Below, one piece after another: positions 1-7,765 of a stretch of DNA of 34,051 bases. The notes under the pieces were generated by a model. It ran no database searches, was not told the DNA's origin, and was given only the letters and a program-made list of their open reading frames with translations. This DNA is from Treponema sp. (GTDB lineage Bacteria > Spirochaetota > Spirochaetia > Treponematales > Breznakiellaceae). The DNA is taken from NCBI GenBank assembly GCA_031267685.1, contig JAIRYV010000061.1, forward strand, positions 1 to 34,051, written 5' to 3'. The position numbers and the translations under genes were made by a program. Positions within the stretch are counted from its first letter, which is position 1. Every line of letters starts with the position of its first letter.

Positions 1-662
1 TTGGTACGCTCACCATTGTTGATTCAGATACGGTGTGCATTACCAACATCAACCGCCAGACTCAAGCTACAAACGCCACTATCGGCTGTTTTAAGGCTGA
101 TGCACTCAAAACACGCTTACTGGAGATCAACCCCGCTTGTACGCTTACGATCCATAACACGGTTTTTTGTAAAGAAAGCGCCAGAACCTTTGGCATAGAA
201 GACACGGATTACGTCATTGACGCTATTGACAGCCTGACTAACAAGCTCGACCTCATCGAATACACGGTACAGGCGGGCGTTCCACTCTTTTCCTCAATGG
301 GCATGGCGCAGAAACTGGACCCAGCGCAGCTCAAAACCGCTGACATCTGGGACACTCAGGTTTGCCCACTCGCTCGCCTAGTACGCACTGGCCTACGGAA
401 GCGCGGCTTCATCGGCCACTTCACCACAGTCTACAGCGAAGAACGCCTCCCACGCCATGAGGAAATCACTGTTGCCTGCGGAAGCGGCCTTTGCCTCTGT
501 TCCAAGCAGGGGACTGAATGGTGCAGTTCCAAAAAAGTGATCAATGGGAGCGCTGTTACGGTTACCGCCACAGCGGGTATGATCCTCGCCGGTTTGGTCG
601 TGCAAGCTGTCTATGCCCAATACCCGCACACAAGGGCCTGCGATAGCCCAACGCTCCCATGA
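1..662 (+). CDS. tcdA: TcdA/CsdL-like E1-family tRNA t6A dehydratase, 5' end missing
   Basis: The gene enters from outside the window and is open in frame from base 3. The visible part begins just before a D-S-D-T-V segment followed by T-N-I-N-R-Q, which matches the nucleotide-binding 'DxDxVxxSNxNRQ' block of the ThiF/MoeB/E1-like fold. It continues through V-I-D-A-I-D-S (the adenylation region) and ends with I-N-G-S followed by a hydrophobic helix, as in TcdA. Family members ATP-dependently cyclise N6-threonylcarbamoyladenosine at tRNA position 37. The glycine-rich ATP loop must lie upstream. A cysteine-rich patch (C-G-S-G-L-C-L-C) precedes the C-terminus. The stop overlaps the next start as ATGA, so it is translationally coupled to a second tRNA-modification gene. 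A different ThiF-family role is possible, but TcdA fits best. Confidence 0.85.
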   Translation, partial: GTLTIVDSDTVCITNINRQTQATNATIGCFKADALKTRLLEINPACTLTIHNTVFCKESARTFGIEDTDYVIDAIDSLTNKLDLIEYTVQAGVPLFSSMGMAQKLDPAQLKTADIWDTQVCPLARLVRTGLRKRGFIGHFTTVYSEERLPRHEEITVACGSGLCLCSKQGTEWCSSKKVINGSAVTVTATAGMILAGLVVQAVYAQYPHTRACDSPTLP

Positions 663-1393
663 GTAACCGCTTTTTACGCAAAGCCCAGCCCAGCGCCATT
701 GTGGAAAAGCTGGTGGCTAAAGCTGTCTTAGAGCGGAACCTCATCAACAACGAGGACCGCATCCTCATCGCAGTGTCTGGCGGCAAAGACTCCACGGTAC
801 TTGCATGGGCGCTTTCCGCCATACGGCCTGAAATCAAGAAAACCTATGAGCTGGCCGCACTCCACATCTCAAGCGACTTCTGTGCCTGTTGTAAAAAAGC
901 CATCCTGAGTAAACGCCTTGACGAGTGGGGTATCTCTTTCACCGATCTCTTTGTACCCATCATCCATAGACTCAAAGAGGGCAGGCAGATGAACTGCTAC
1001 TGGTGTTCAACTCAGCGCCGCGCCGAACTGCTCAAATACGCCACGGAAAACCACTTTAACAAGATTGCTCTTGGCCATCACCTTGATGACATCATAGAAA
1101 CCTTCTTTATGAACATGACCGGCAAGGGTCAGCTTTCCACCATGCCCATACTTCTTCACTACCATAACTATCCAGTCAGCCTGATTCGTCCCCTTGCCTA
1201 CCTTGAAGAACGGGAACTCATTGCCTGCGCTGCTGAGAAGGGCATACTCAAGGCAGCCTGCACTTGTCCTTATGGACTCAAGTCCGTCCGCCGGGAAATC
1301 CGCGCTCGTATCGCTGACTTTACCGGCAATTCCGGCGCAGTCAAGCGACGTATCCTTGCTGCCATTGACGCAGGCAATTTGCTGGAACAATAA
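659..1393 (+). CDS. ttcA: TtcA-like tRNA 2-thiocytidine biosynthesis protein
   Basis: A 244-residue PP-loop ATPase. The ATP-binding motif S-G-G-K-D-S lies near residue 42. It is followed by C-A-C-C, C-Y-W-C-S-T-Q-R-R, A-L-G-H-H-L-D-D-I-I-E-T and a late C-T-C-P-Y-G. The order of C-x-x-C, G-H-H-x-D-D and M-N-M-T-G-K-G is typical of the TtcA group, which thiolates cytidine 32 of tRNAs using a [4Fe-4S] cluster. It is shorter than the E. coli enzyme (about 310 residues), lacking mainly N- and C-terminal extensions. The start ATG overlaps the upstream stop by four bases, so the two tRNA-modification genes form one transcription unit. Another TtcA/TtuA-family substrate cannot be excluded. Confidence 0.85.
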   Translation: MSNRFLRKAQPSAIVEKLVAKAVLERNLINNEDRILIAVSGGKDSTVLAWALSAIRPEIKKTYELAALHISSDFCACCKKAILSKRLDEWGISFTDLFVPIIHRLKEGRQMNCYWCSTQRRAELLKYATENHFNKIALGHHLDDIIETFFMNMTGKGQLSTMPILLHYHNYPVSLIRPLAYLEERELIACAAEKGILKAACTCPYGLKSVRREIRARIADFTGNSGAVKRRILAAIDAGNLLEQ

Positions 1394-1442
1394 CGAGCGA
1401 ATTAAACACACACACGCCGCGTTTCGTATTATTATTTCGATA

Positions 1443-1468
1443 GCCTTCTTATAAACCATCTTGAAGGC
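1443..1468 (+). promoter_or_regulatory. Leader hairpin in front of the aconitase-family gene
   Basis: GCCTTC and GAAGGC form a six-base-pair stem around a 14-base loop, ending just before the Shine-Dalgarno sequence of the next gene. The left arm lies within GATAGCCTTCTTAT, a 14-mer that recurs exactly at 16477-16490, where it also starts a hairpin. A function in translation or mRNA stability is only inferred. Confidence 0.3.
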
Positions 1469-1487
1469 ATTTTATGAGGAGTATCTA

Positions 1488-3761
1488 ATGATTACTTTAC
1501 ATGCAGAGCCGGTAACCCTTGTGGGTTGCGGTGAAAGCTACGCGCCCCAGCCTCTGAGCGGCGCGATCCCCGGCGCAGGAACCATGACCTGCAGCATACT
1601 TGATGCGCATAACGCAGAGGGAACACCAAAAGGCGCGTATCGACTGCGCTTCGACAGTCTGATCTCCCACGACATTACTTATGTGGGCATCATTCAGACT
1701 GCACGCGCAAGTGGCTTAAAACAGTTTCCCGTGCCTTACGCGCTCACCAACTGTCACAACAGTCTCTGTGCTGTTGGCGGGACGATTAACGAAGATGACC
1801 ACGTGTTCGGGCTCTCAGCCGCAAAGAAGTACGGCGGCATCTATGTGCCTGCAAACCAGGCCGTGCTGCACCAGTACGCCCGTGAAATGGTGAGCGGCGT
1901 GGGGCAGATGATTCTGGGGTCAGACAGCCACACTCGCTATGGAGCGCTCGGTGCGATGGGCATTGGCGAGGGCGGGCCAGAAGTGGTTAAACAGTTGCTC
2001 TCCAACACCTACGATGTCGCCGTGCCAGAGGTGGTACTTGTCTACCTCATTGGCGAGCCAAAACTCGGAGTGGGGCCGCATGACGTCGCCATCGCGCTCT
2101 GTGGGGCGGTTTATGACAACGGCTTTGCGAAGAACAAAGTGCTTGAGTTTGTGGGACCGGGTGTAAAAACACTGCCAATGGATTTCCGCATTGGCCTTGA
2201 TGTGATGACCACTGAAACCGCCTGTCTCTCCTCAATTTGGGAAACCGATGAGCAGGTCCGTGCCTATTACGCGGCTCATGGACGAGAAGACCAGTATCGT
2301 GAGCTTCATCCGGCAACGGGCGCCAGCTACCATACGATGATCAGCATTGACTTGAGCACGATCGAGCCGATGATTGCTATGCCTTTTCACCCGTCAAAGG
2401 CGTATACCATCCGGGAGGTCAACGCCAATGCTGCTGATATACTTGCCTCTGTTGAAAAAGACGCAGTGCAACAGTTTGGAGGGACAGCTAAGGCTGCACT
2501 CCGCCTCGTGGACAAGATAGACCACGCATCAGGTCGCATCCGCGTTGACCAAGGCATTATCGCTGGCTGCGCAGGCGGTATGTACGACAATATCCGGGAA
2601 GCTGCGGCCATACTCAATGGCACTTCCATTGGCGCGGACTATTTCTCTCTGTCGATCTATCCGCCAAGTGCGCCCGTTAATCTCCAGCTTATTGAAGCAG
2701 GCATAGAGCAGCGGCTTATTGAAGCAGGCGCACTCTTCAAACCCTGCTTCTGCGGTCCCTGTTTTGGCGCTGGAGATGTACCTGCCAATAACGGCCTTTC
2801 GATAAGACATACGACGCGCAACTTTCCAAACCGCGAAGGTTCACGACCGTCCGACGGCCAGCTTGCGGTAGTCGCGCTTATGGATGCCCGCTCCATTGCC
2901 GCAACCGCACGCGCCGGCGGCCTATTGACCGCCGCAACCGAGATTGACTACGCGCCGGACTATGCGCCGGTTCCAGCCTTCAACACCGGCATCTACGAGA
3001 AGCGCGTCTACAACGGCTTTGGCAAGCCCGATACACAGGCAGCCCTGCGCTTTGGACCAAACATCGCGGACTGGCCGAAGATTGACCCACTCGGCAATCA
3101 GCTTTTGTTGCGCCTTGTCAGTGTCATCCGCGATCCGGTTACCACGACCGATGAGCTTATCCCGTCAGGTGAGACATCCAGCTATCGTTCTAACCCGCTG
3201 AAGCTGGCGGAGTTCACCCTTTCCCGTCGTGATCCTGCGTATGTGGGACGCGCAAAGGCCGTTCAGACGCTTAATGCGGCGCAAAAGGCCGGGTGTTTCC
3301 CCGCTGAGGCAAGAGAGGCCCTTGCCCTTATTTCCTTAACCGGCGATGAGGCCGCAGCCACGCAGATCGCCTCGGCAGTATTTGCCATAAAGCCCGGTGA
3401 CGGCTCAGCGCGTGAGCAGGCTGCGTCTTGCCAGCGGGTATTAGGTGGCAGCGCGAACATAAGTTATGAGTATGCCACCAAGCGCTATCGCTCGAATCTC
3501 ATCAACTGGGGCATACTGCCCTTTACGCTGGATCCCGGAACCGTGTTTGACGCAGAACCCAACGATTGGATCTATGTGTCTGATGTTCGTGCTGGAATTG
3601 AGCAGGGGAAAACAGCTTTCAGCGCCAAACTGATACGCGCCAATGGGCAAGTAGCCGAGCTTACCTTGCACATTGCAGCGCTCACCCCTGATGAACGAGA
3701 CATCATCCTCAGCGGCTGTCTTATGAACTATTACGCAAAGAAACGAGATTCCTACTGTTAG
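1488..3761 (+). CDS. Aconitase-superfamily hydratase, YbhJ-like
   Basis: This 757-residue protein starts at the ATG at 1488, which has a TGAGGA ribosome-binding site eight bases upstream; an in-frame TTG at 1461 has none. The N-terminal half carries D-S-H-T-R-Y-G and G-I-G-E-G-G, the equivalents of aconitase 'DSHT' and 'GVGG'. The Fe-S ligands appear as Cys361 (in G-C-A-G-G-M-Y-D-N, where classic enzymes have S-C-T-N-S) and Cys422/Cys425 (C-G-P-C). N-F-P-N-R-E-G-S-R matches the 'NRNFxGR' loop. A swivelling domain follows from about residue 600. Length and the altered first cluster loop resemble the poorly characterised YbhJ group more than AcnA or AcnB. Adjacency to isocitrate dehydrogenase suggests it acts as the working aconitase (citrate to isocitrate), but the substrate is inferred. 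Confidence 0.85.
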   Translation: MITLHAEPVTLVGCGESYAPQPLSGAIPGAGTMTCSILDAHNAEGTPKGAYRLRFDSLISHDITYVGIIQTARASGLKQFPVPYALTNCHNSLCAVGGTINEDDHVFGLSAAKKYGGIYVPANQAVLHQYAREMVSGVGQMILGSDSHTRYGALGAMGIGEGGPEVVKQLLSNTYDVAVPEVVLVYLIGEPKLGVGPHDVAIALCGAVYDNGFAKNKVLEFVGPGVKTLPMDFRIGLDVMTTETACLSSIWETDEQVRAYYAAHGREDQYRELHPATGASYHTMISIDLSTIEPMIAMPFHPSKAYTIREVNANAADILASVEKDAVQQFGGTAKAALRLVDKIDHASGRIRVDQGIIAGCAGGMYDNIREAAAILNGTSIGADYFSLSIYPPSAPVNLQLIEAGIEQRLIEAGALFKPCFCGPCFGAGDVPANNGLSIRHTTRNFPNREGSRPSDGQLAVVALMDARSIAATARAGGLLTAATEIDYAPDYAPVPAFNTGIYEKRVYNGFGKPDTQAALRFGPNIADWPKIDPLGNQLLLRLVSVIRDPVTTTDELIPSGETSSYRSNPLKLAEFTLSRRDPAYVGRAKAVQTLNAAQKAGCFPAEAREALALISLTGDEAAATQIASAVFAIKPGDGSAREQAASCQRVLGGSANISYEYATKRYRSNLINWGILPFTLDPGTVFDAEPNDWIYVSDVRAGIEQGKTAFSAKLIRANGQVAELTLHIAALTPDERDIILSGCLMNYYAKKRDSYC

Positions 3762-3773
3762 GCTTACCAAGCG

Positions 3774-3828
3774 CCATTGCAATGGGTAGACCCAGCCATT
3801 ACGAGGGCTTGTCGAACCATTGCAATGG
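3774..3828. repeat. Two copies of the 12-bp palindrome CCATTGCAATGG
   Basis: The perfect palindrome CCATTGCAATGG occurs at 3774-3785 and again at 3817-3828, 43 bp apart centre to centre (about four helical turns). Both lie between the aconitase-family stop and the icd promoter. The placement suits a dimeric regulator binding two sites on the same DNA face, but no known consensus was recognised. Confidence 0.5.
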
Positions 3829-3842
3829 ACATCAATAGTATG

Positions 3843-3862
3843 GTGTCTGGCACTGGCATCAC
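3843..3862 (+). repeat. Single diverged copy of the 27-bp repeat unit
   Basis: GTGTCTGGCACTGGCATCAC matches the sense-strand unit of the array at 27.3-28.3 kb except for loss of the three bases CAG after GGCAC. It lies 18 bp upstream of the icd -35 element and in the same orientation relative to the downstream gene as the array units. It is therefore a lone member of the repeat family. Confidence 0.55.
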
Positions 3863-3880
3863 AGGATGTGAGACATCTTG

Positions 3881-3909
3881 TTGACATCAACATAAACATA
3901 ACTTAGTAT
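3881..3909 (+). promoter_or_regulatory. Predicted sigma-70 promoter of icd
   Basis: TTGACA (3881-3886), a 17-bp spacer and TAGTAT (3904-3909) lie about 45 bases upstream of the icd start. A strong AGGAGG ribosome-binding site follows at 3943-3948. Icd can therefore be transcribed independently of the aconitase-family gene. Confidence 0.65.
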
Positions 3910-3953
3910 ATTATCTCGAAATTGCTTATATATAAACAGTTTAGGAGGGACTA

Positions 3954-5156
3954 ATGTCAAAAATTATCATGAAGAACCCAGTTGTGGAGATGGACGGCGA
4001 TGAAATGACCCGTATCATCTGGGCGCAACTCAAAGAAGAACTGCTGTTGCCGTTCATTGACCTCAAGACCGAGTATTACGACCTCGGCCTCCAGCACAGG
4101 GACGAAACCAGCGATCAAGTAACGGTCGACGCAGGCGACGCAATCAAGCGCCTCCACGTAGGCGTCAAGTGCGCCACTATCACCCCAAACGAACAGCGTG
4201 TCGCCGAGTACCACCTCAAGAAAATGTGGAAAAGCCCCAACGCCACTATACGTGCCATACTCGATGGCACGGTGTTCCGTGAGCCGATCCTCGTCTCCTG
4301 CGTGAAACCAGTCGTGCGTACATGGCAGAAATCCATCGCCATAGCCCGTCATGCCTATGGCGATGTGTACAAGGCTGTGGAATACCGTGTGCCGTCAGCT
4401 GGTAAGGCAGAGCTACTGTTCACCAGCTCCTCTGGCGACACGTTCCGCGAAACCATCCATGACTTTGAGGGCGCAGGCGTACTTCAGGCTATGCACAACA
4501 AAGATTCTTCTATTATATCTTTCGCGCACGCCTGTTTTCGCTATGCCCTTTCCCGCAAGCAAGACCTCTGGTTTTCTACCAAAGACACCATCTCGAAACA
4601 GTACGACCAGACCTTCAAGAACCTGTTTCAGCGCATCTATGACACCGAGTACGCGGACCAGTTCAAGCAAGCTGAAATCACTTATTTCTACACGCTCATT
4701 GATGACGCAATAGCCCGGGTCATTCGCTCGAAGGGGGGCTTTGTGTGGGCATGCAAGAACTACGACGGCGATGTGATGAGCGATATGGTTTCCACTGCCT
4801 TTGGTTCCCTAGCCATGATGAGCAGCGTTTTAGTCAGCCCAGACGGTAACTTCGAGTTTGAGGCAGCCCACGGCACTGTAACCCGCCACTACTACCGGCA
4901 CCTCAAAGGCGAAGAAACCTCCACCAACCCCATTGCTATGATCTTCGCATGGTCAGGCGCACTCCGCAAACGTGGTGAGCTGGACAAGCACAATGCACTC
5001 ATTGACTTTGCCGACAAGCTTGAAGCCACATCTCTGGCCATAATTGAGCGCGGCATTATGACCAAAGACCTCGCCCTCCTTTGCGAAGGCGTGAAACCCA
5101 CAGTAGTCAACACATCTGATTTCATCAGCGAGATTCGCACTGCAATGAGCAGATAG
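3954..5156 (+). CDS. icd: NADP-dependent isocitrate dehydrogenase (eukaryote-like class)
   Basis: A 400-residue enzyme that oxidatively decarboxylates isocitrate to 2-oxoglutarate, giving NADPH. It opens with V-V-E-M-D-G-D-E-M-T-R. The metal and substrate aspartates are in Y-D-G-D-V-M-S-D, and the cofactor region reads E-A-A-H-G-T-V-T-R-H-Y-Y-R followed by T-S-T-N-P-I-A. These are signatures of the ~400-residue IDH class shared with eukaryotic cytosolic and mitochondrial enzymes, distinct from the E. coli type. The start is set by AGGAGGG five bases upstream. It follows the aconitase-family gene after a 190-bp gap with its own promoter. In an anaerobe the pair probably makes 2-oxoglutarate for glutamate synthesis rather than running a full cycle. 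Confidence 0.95.
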   Translation: MSKIIMKNPVVEMDGDEMTRIIWAQLKEELLLPFIDLKTEYYDLGLQHRDETSDQVTVDAGDAIKRLHVGVKCATITPNEQRVAEYHLKKMWKSPNATIRAILDGTVFREPILVSCVKPVVRTWQKSIAIARHAYGDVYKAVEYRVPSAGKAELLFTSSSGDTFRETIHDFEGAGVLQAMHNKDSSIISFAHACFRYALSRKQDLWFSTKDTISKQYDQTFKNLFQRIYDTEYADQFKQAEITYFYTLIDDAIARVIRSKGGFVWACKNYDGDVMSDMVSTAFGSLAMMSSVLVSPDGNFEFEAAHGTVTRHYYRHLKGEETSTNPIAMIFAWSGALRKRGELDKHNALIDFADKLEATSLAIIERGIMTKDLALLCEGVKPTVVNTSDFISEIRTAMSR

Positions 5157-5160
5157 CGTC

Positions 5161-5189
5161 ACAGGACTGACATACCCTGTCAGTCCTGT
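5161..5189. terminator. Bidirectional hairpin between convergent genes
   Basis: A perfect 12-bp stem (ACAGGACTGACA at 5161-5172 and its complement at 5178-5189) encloses the five-base loop TACCC. It fills the gap between the icd stop and the regulator stop at 5190. There is no long T tract on either side, so termination may depend mainly on the strong stem. Confidence 0.7.
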
Positions 5190-6431
5190 TTACGCCTCTG
5201 CCAGTAGTGGACCCGGTCGGCCAATCGTTTCGTTAAGACAAGCGCCTCCAGCCGACGGCTCTCCGGTATCTACGATTTCTGGCTCAAAGTCCTTTCTGAA
5301 ATAGCCCCGCTTGTTTAGCTCACACTCAACAATGAACCGCACCGACTCGGAGAAGTCCATTCCATTCAGCTTGCCAAAATGTTCCACAGACCTGACCATC
5401 CACTTTTCCCAACAAATCCCTCGTTGTATGCCTTCCATACACTTAGTTATCGACTTCTTCTCTACAAATGTCCGCGAATAGATATGATAGTTATCTAATC
5501 CATTCGTATTTGTGTTCATTCGCGGGTCTGCCTCTGAATTTCGTACTGACTTGACGTATTCTATCGGGGGTATCAGCCTCAGTTTCTTGTATATTCGGGA
5601 AAAGTAAAGCGGGTCATCATAGCCAACTCTGAGTGCTGCCTCAGCTATGGTCAGACTTGGCTCAGCGGCAATAAGGCTCTCAAAGCGCTGCACTCGCTTG
5701 AAAGCACATAACTGCTTGAAGCTCATACCAAACTGCTGCTTGACAAGGTGAGACACAGTTGAACGGCAGCGGCCTATAGCATTGGCAACATCATCAAGCT
5801 CTATGGCTTCAGCAATATGCTTATCCAGCCAGTGTGATATTTTTTCTATCTGTCCGGGCTGGTGAACATTGATATACTCTCTCATAATGATGAAATCGAT
5901 CAGTACGGAAAAGAGATTCACCATATTCCACGTTGAGGTCTTATCATAGAACGGCAGTTCCTGATAAGCCGTGCGCAGAGACTCCACGTCAATACCCGGC
6001 TTTTGACTCTGCGCGAAAAGCTCCGGCGGAATGTCGCCCTCCTCACACGTTCTGAACTGACCAATCATGGCATAGCCAACAAGCTGTTGATTAACCCTGA
6101 TGGGCATCACTGATTCGTAAAGCCCTGCATGGCAGCGGTAAACAAGCGGGTACTGAGTATCTTCACAGCGCTCGCAGCGCTGGCACATCTGTCGGTTCTG
6201 ATTGAGGCAGTAGGGAAGCAGACGAAGGTTTTCCCGTATCATCTTGCAGTAATGGGACACATCATACGGGAAACCCAGAATCATATCTTCATAGTTAGCG
6301 GAAAAGATCGTGAAGCGTACCCGGAAACATTCCGCAAAACTGTCGATAAGCCGCTGAACCTCTTCATCATAAAAAATTCCTAGTTTTTCAAGCATGAAGA
6401 TATGATACAAGGAAATTGCCCCATTTTCCAT
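5190..6431 (-). CDS. AraC-family regulator with PocR sensory domain and a C-terminal extension
   Basis: This 413-residue protein has three parts. Residues ~15-140 resemble the PocR ligand-binding domain, including the cysteine-rich stretch C-L-N-Q-N-R-Q-M-C-Q-R-C-E-R-C. Residues ~200-300 form an AraC double helix-turn-helix (I-A-E-A-I-E-L-D-D-V-A-N-A-I-G-R and the later Y-F-S-R-I-Y-K). Residues ~300-413 extend beyond the usual end and include the helical N-G-M-D-F-S-E-S-V-R-F-I-V segment, reminiscent of a ribbon-helix-helix element. PocR/AraC proteins usually respond to small carbon compounds. It is divergent from the sugar-transport operon and probably controls it. An alternative start is Met13 (6395); neither has a clear Shine-Dalgarno sequence. 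Its 5' end is partly duplicated near 11.36-11.47 kb. Confidence 0.85.
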   Translation of the reverse strand: MENGAISLYHIFMLEKLGIFYDEEVQRLIDSFAECFRVRFTIFSANYEDMILGFPYDVSHYCKMIRENLRLLPYCLNQNRQMCQRCERCEDTQYPLVYRCHAGLYESVMPIRVNQQLVGYAMIGQFRTCEEGDIPPELFAQSQKPGIDVESLRTAYQELPFYDKTSTWNMVNLFSVLIDFIIMREYINVHQPGQIEKISHWLDKHIAEAIELDDVANAIGRCRSTVSHLVKQQFGMSFKQLCAFKRVQRFESLIAAEPSLTIAEAALRVGYDDPLYFSRIYKKLRLIPPIEYVKSVRNSEADPRMNTNTNGLDNYHIYSRTFVEKKSITKCMEGIQRGICWEKWMVRSVEHFGKLNGMDFSESVRFIVECELNKRGYFRKDFEPEIVDTGEPSAGGACLNETIGRPGPLLAEA

Positions 6432-6471
6432 ATTTTTTGTAACGTGATCCGTACTGCTGAGGAAAGCATCC

Positions 6472-6520
6472 CTGCTAAACCTACACCATCAATCAATGAG
6501 GATAGGCTATGCCAGTAAAT
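6472..6520 (+). promoter_or_regulatory. Conserved 49-bp leader block, copy 1
   Basis: This block is identical at 47 of 49 positions to 11481-11529, although the DNA around the second copy has drifted more. It contains GAGGATAGG placed like a ribosome-binding site and ATG (6509) opening M-P-V-N. In this copy the frame stops after six codons; in the second copy it runs for 57. The conservation suggests an operator or a leader peptide, and the function is not known. Confidence 0.4.
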
Positions 6521-6527
6521 ACCTACT

Positions 6528-6693
6528 GACATGTATCGTGTCAAGCTATAAGGTGTCTGACACGGTACGCGTCATGATTTCAGACACGGGACGGGTCAAT
6601 GTATAAGACACGGGACGTGTCATGGTGTATGACACGGTACGGGTCATGGTGTATGACACGAGACGGGTCAGAGTATCTGACACGAGACAAAGC
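6528..6693 (+). repeat. Tandem array of 24-bp units with GACACG-N3-CGTGTC dyads
   Basis: Five and a half units of 24 bp start at 6559, 6583, 6607, 6631, 6655 and 6679, preceded by a degenerate one. The best unit contains GACACGGGACGTGTC, a 6-bp inverted repeat with a three-base centre. Unit joins read TGTCTGACACG, the core shared with the other arrays. The array lies between the PocR/AraC gene and the transporter locus. A second array of the same type is at 11571-11690. Confidence 0.85.
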
Positions 6694-6841
6694 ATCGATG
6701 CAATAGTACTTGCACTCGTTACTGAGATGTGCGATAGTAACAACTAACAGTGTAGAACTATGCAATGACACGAGATGGTAAGTCGTAATCGTGGCGGCAT
6801 AACGACGTCTTAGTGAAGGCGTCTGTCTGGATAAGCAGTGC

Positions 6842-7722
6842 CATGTTGCTTTCGTGAAAGATCCAGGGTGTCTGTCACGGCCAGTCTTATGTCGCGTGAA
6901 CACTGATGAGGGAATAACAAGACTTGGAGAGGCAGCTGTCGCCATAGGCACGGGCGCACTAGCCGCGTTTGAGCAGATAAAGGACTTGGCCCAATGCTTA
7001 TCGGTATGAACCCGTTCTGGAACGAGGTTATCTGGGAAAAGATGTTCCGGCAGTCATTCTGGGCGCAGGGAAATGGCGCCATAGTGATGGCAGCTATCAG
7101 CGCAATAGACATTGCTATCTGGGACATAAAGGCAAAGGTCGCAGAAGCGCCACTGTATAGGCTGCTCGGCGGCAAGCACCGCGATAAGCTCCGATGTTAT
7201 GCAAGTCAGCTTCAGTTTGGCTGGGGTGTAGATAAATTTCTGCTCTTCAAGGGGCAGAGCGTGAACAGTGATTTTTACGCGGAGGCAGTCCAGAAAGCTG
7301 TGGCAGAAGGGTATGACGCGATAAAAACAAATGGTATGCGCTTCGATAAAAATGGAAATAGCCTGCCTTACACAGCCTCGACAGGCTCTATTTCACGGGA
7401 CATGATGAAGACAGTCGAGGAGCGTATCAAGGTAACGCAGGAGGCTGTGGGAGACGGTATTGACATCATCATAGAAAATCACGCGATGACGGACGCTTCC
7501 ACTGCTATTCAGATCGGACGGCTTGTCCGTGATTACGGGATTATGTTCTACGTGCATATAATACAGCCGGACATTGGAAACTGCGGCGGCATAACCGAAG
7601 CGAAAAAGATATGCGACGCAGAAATCTGTGTAAGCTGTGGCCAAGAATTCTTAGAGGAAAATACGCAACATACCAAAATTTTTCTTGACAAGAAGGATGT
7701 ACCATTTCAGTATACTTACTGA
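6842..7722 (+). pseudogene. Decayed mandelate-racemase/enolase-superfamily dehydratase
   Basis: The protein can be followed in two frames. Frame 2 gives an N-terminal capping segment (C-R-V-N-T-D-E-G-I-T-R-L-G-E-A-A, from about 6890). It shifts near 6985 to frame 1, starting L-I-G-M-N-P-F-W-N-E and continuing S-A-I-D-I-A-I-W-D-I-K-A-K, L-L-G-G-K, I-K-T-N-G and I-I-E-N-H-A-M-T-D. About 45 residues are then missing: G-I-M-F-Y-V joins directly to I-I-Q-P-D-I-G-N-C-G-G-I-T-E-A-K-K-I, so the segment with the third metal ligand is lost. The C-terminus after E-I-C-V-S-C is also unrelated and short. Intact relatives dehydrate sugar acids such as galactonate or mannonate, which fits the neighbouring transporter. 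No usable start codon remains, so it is almost certainly inactive. Confidence 0.75.
7685..7713 (+). promoter_or_regulatory. Possible promoter of the sugar-transport operon
   Basis: TTGACA at 7685 is followed after 17 bp by CAGTAT; a better -10-like TATACT at 7711 would need a 20-bp spacer. AGGAGG lies before the permease start at 7766. The -35 lies within the end of the decayed dehydratase frame. Confidence 0.3.
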
Positions 7723-7765
7723 TAAGAAAAATATATTATATATATTTGCTTAGGAGGGTTTCATT

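Noticed and set aside
1461..1487. TTG start for the aconitase-family gene
   Set aside because: It lies inside the leader hairpin with no ribosome-binding site; ATG 1488 has TGAGGA at good spacing.
6546..6743. Minus-strand 65-codon ORF through the 24-bp array
   Set aside because: It is purely repeat-encoded, starts without a ribosome-binding site and has no equivalent in the second array.
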